DNA from: Methanosarcina barkeri str. Wiesmoor
Lineage (GTDB): Archaea > Halobacteriota > Methanosarcinia > Methanosarcinales > Methanosarcinaceae
DNA length: 64,000 nt
Assembly (NCBI RefSeq): GCF_000969985.1
Contig: NZ_CP009526.1
Location: 1,240,001 to 1,304,000, forward strand
Direction: 5' to 3'
In this document: in pieces, positions 63,702 to 64,000 of the stretch
How positions within the stretch are numbered: position 1 is the stretch's first letter
How the letters are laid out: every line of letters begins with the position of its first letter
Notes under the pieces: model-generated
What the model was told of the DNA's origin: nothing
Databases searched by the model: none
What the model saw: only the letters and a program-made list of their open reading frames with translations
Made by a program: the position numbers and the translations under genes

Positions 63702-64000
63702 TTACGGCATGCGCGTAGCTTCGGTTTGTCTTGGAGCCTTTACGACCAGCACCCTGAAAATTCCATTTCCCGGATTCAGAAGACGATGGGGAATTCTTGC
63801 AGGGCTCTCAATCAGCATATCTCGGCTAACTTCCTGTTGTTCTTCACCAATTTCAACAATACCTTTTCCTTCAAGAATGTAGAAAAAGACATCTGTGGGA
63901 GTCATGTGCTTTTTTAAAGCTTCTCCTGGCTTAAGCTCTATATGTACTGCCTGGGCGTGTTCGGTATTGTAGAGCATCCGGACACTCACATTGTGAGGGT
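63702..64000 (-). CDS. cupin domain protein, 5' end beyond the window
   Basis: A single-domain cupin with HIELKPGEALKKHMTPTDVFFYILEGKG as motif 1 and IPHRLLNPG as motif 2. Metal-binding residues are partly changed: the first motif has KKH and then T where H is usual. The frame is open to the window edge (the codons before the GTG at 63989 read PHN), so the real start probably lies outside. Cupins of this size often guard metal or small-molecule chemistry. Confidence 0.82.
   Translation of the reverse strand, partial: PHNVSVRMLYNTEHAQAVHIELKPGEALKKHMTPTDVFFYILEGKGIVEIGEEQQEVSRDMLIESPARIPHRLLNPGNGIFRVLVVKAPRQTEATRMP

Overview
The window looks like a chromosomal segment of a methanogenic archaeon of the genus Methanosarcina. 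The evidence is the complete archaeal RNA polymerase / str-type ribosomal gene cluster (rpoH, split rpoB''/B' and rpoA'/A'', L30e, archaeal NusA, S12, S7, EF-2, EF-1alpha, S10), a PGF-CTERM surface protein, a UPF0228 protein, a DUF460 protein, a TrmB regulator, low-GC intergenic DNA full of short tandem repeats, and many decayed genes. The species cannot be decided from the sequence alone.

Layout. (1) 1-12.4 kb is an accessory region. It holds an intact two-gene type II/IV secretion locus (ATPase plus TadC/FlaJ-like membrane protein), and three collinear fragments of a second, decayed copy lie on either side of it. It also has a MarC-family membrane protein, a large STAND (NB-ARC-TPR) protein and a small secreted protein behind a broken gene. 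(2) 12.4-18 kb, minus strand: a beta-propeller/PKD surface protein, a Ca2+/H+ antiporter and a MATE exporter. (3) 19-28.7 kb: a large U32 family protein, an apparently intact IS200/IS605 element (divergent tnpA and tnpB), a small secreted protein, DUF460, UPF0280 and DJ-1/PfpI proteins. (4) 29.3-43.7 kb is the conserved core: tRNA-Lys, then the transcription/translation operon. (5) 43.8-49.1 kb: secreted or membrane proteins (C39-like peptidase, UPF0228, DUF4139) with remnants of a C39-type protein, a TnpB and an MFS transporter. (6) 49.4-59 kb: an oligopeptide/nickel-type ABC transporter. Here substrate-binding proteins are repeatedly paired with class I SAM methyltransferases; some pairs are intact and some decayed. 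A 38-codon ORF lies between the last methyltransferase and the permeases. (7) 59.4-64 kb: small redox/metal genes (AhpD-like, TrmB regulator, hemerythrin, CGGC, cupin) with pseudogenes of a ferredoxin and a SnoaL-like cyclase.

How the genes work together. The core operon makes RNA polymerase and translation factors. The transporter cluster is the best candidate for a little-described system: the SBP-methyltransferase pairing recurs on both strands, which suggests that the methyltransferase acts on the imported substrate or on a chelator. The TrmB/hemerythrin intergenic region has an array of palindromic iterons that could be an operator.

The window is also unusual for its density of readable gene remnants (I count eleven or more) and of 14-29 bp tandem arrays. 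Both point to continuing duplication and decay in the accessory DNA around a very stable core operon. Starts were moved where a Shine-Dalgarno motif or family alignment clearly favoured another codon. No database search was possible, so family names rest on recognised motifs and overall sequence appearance.
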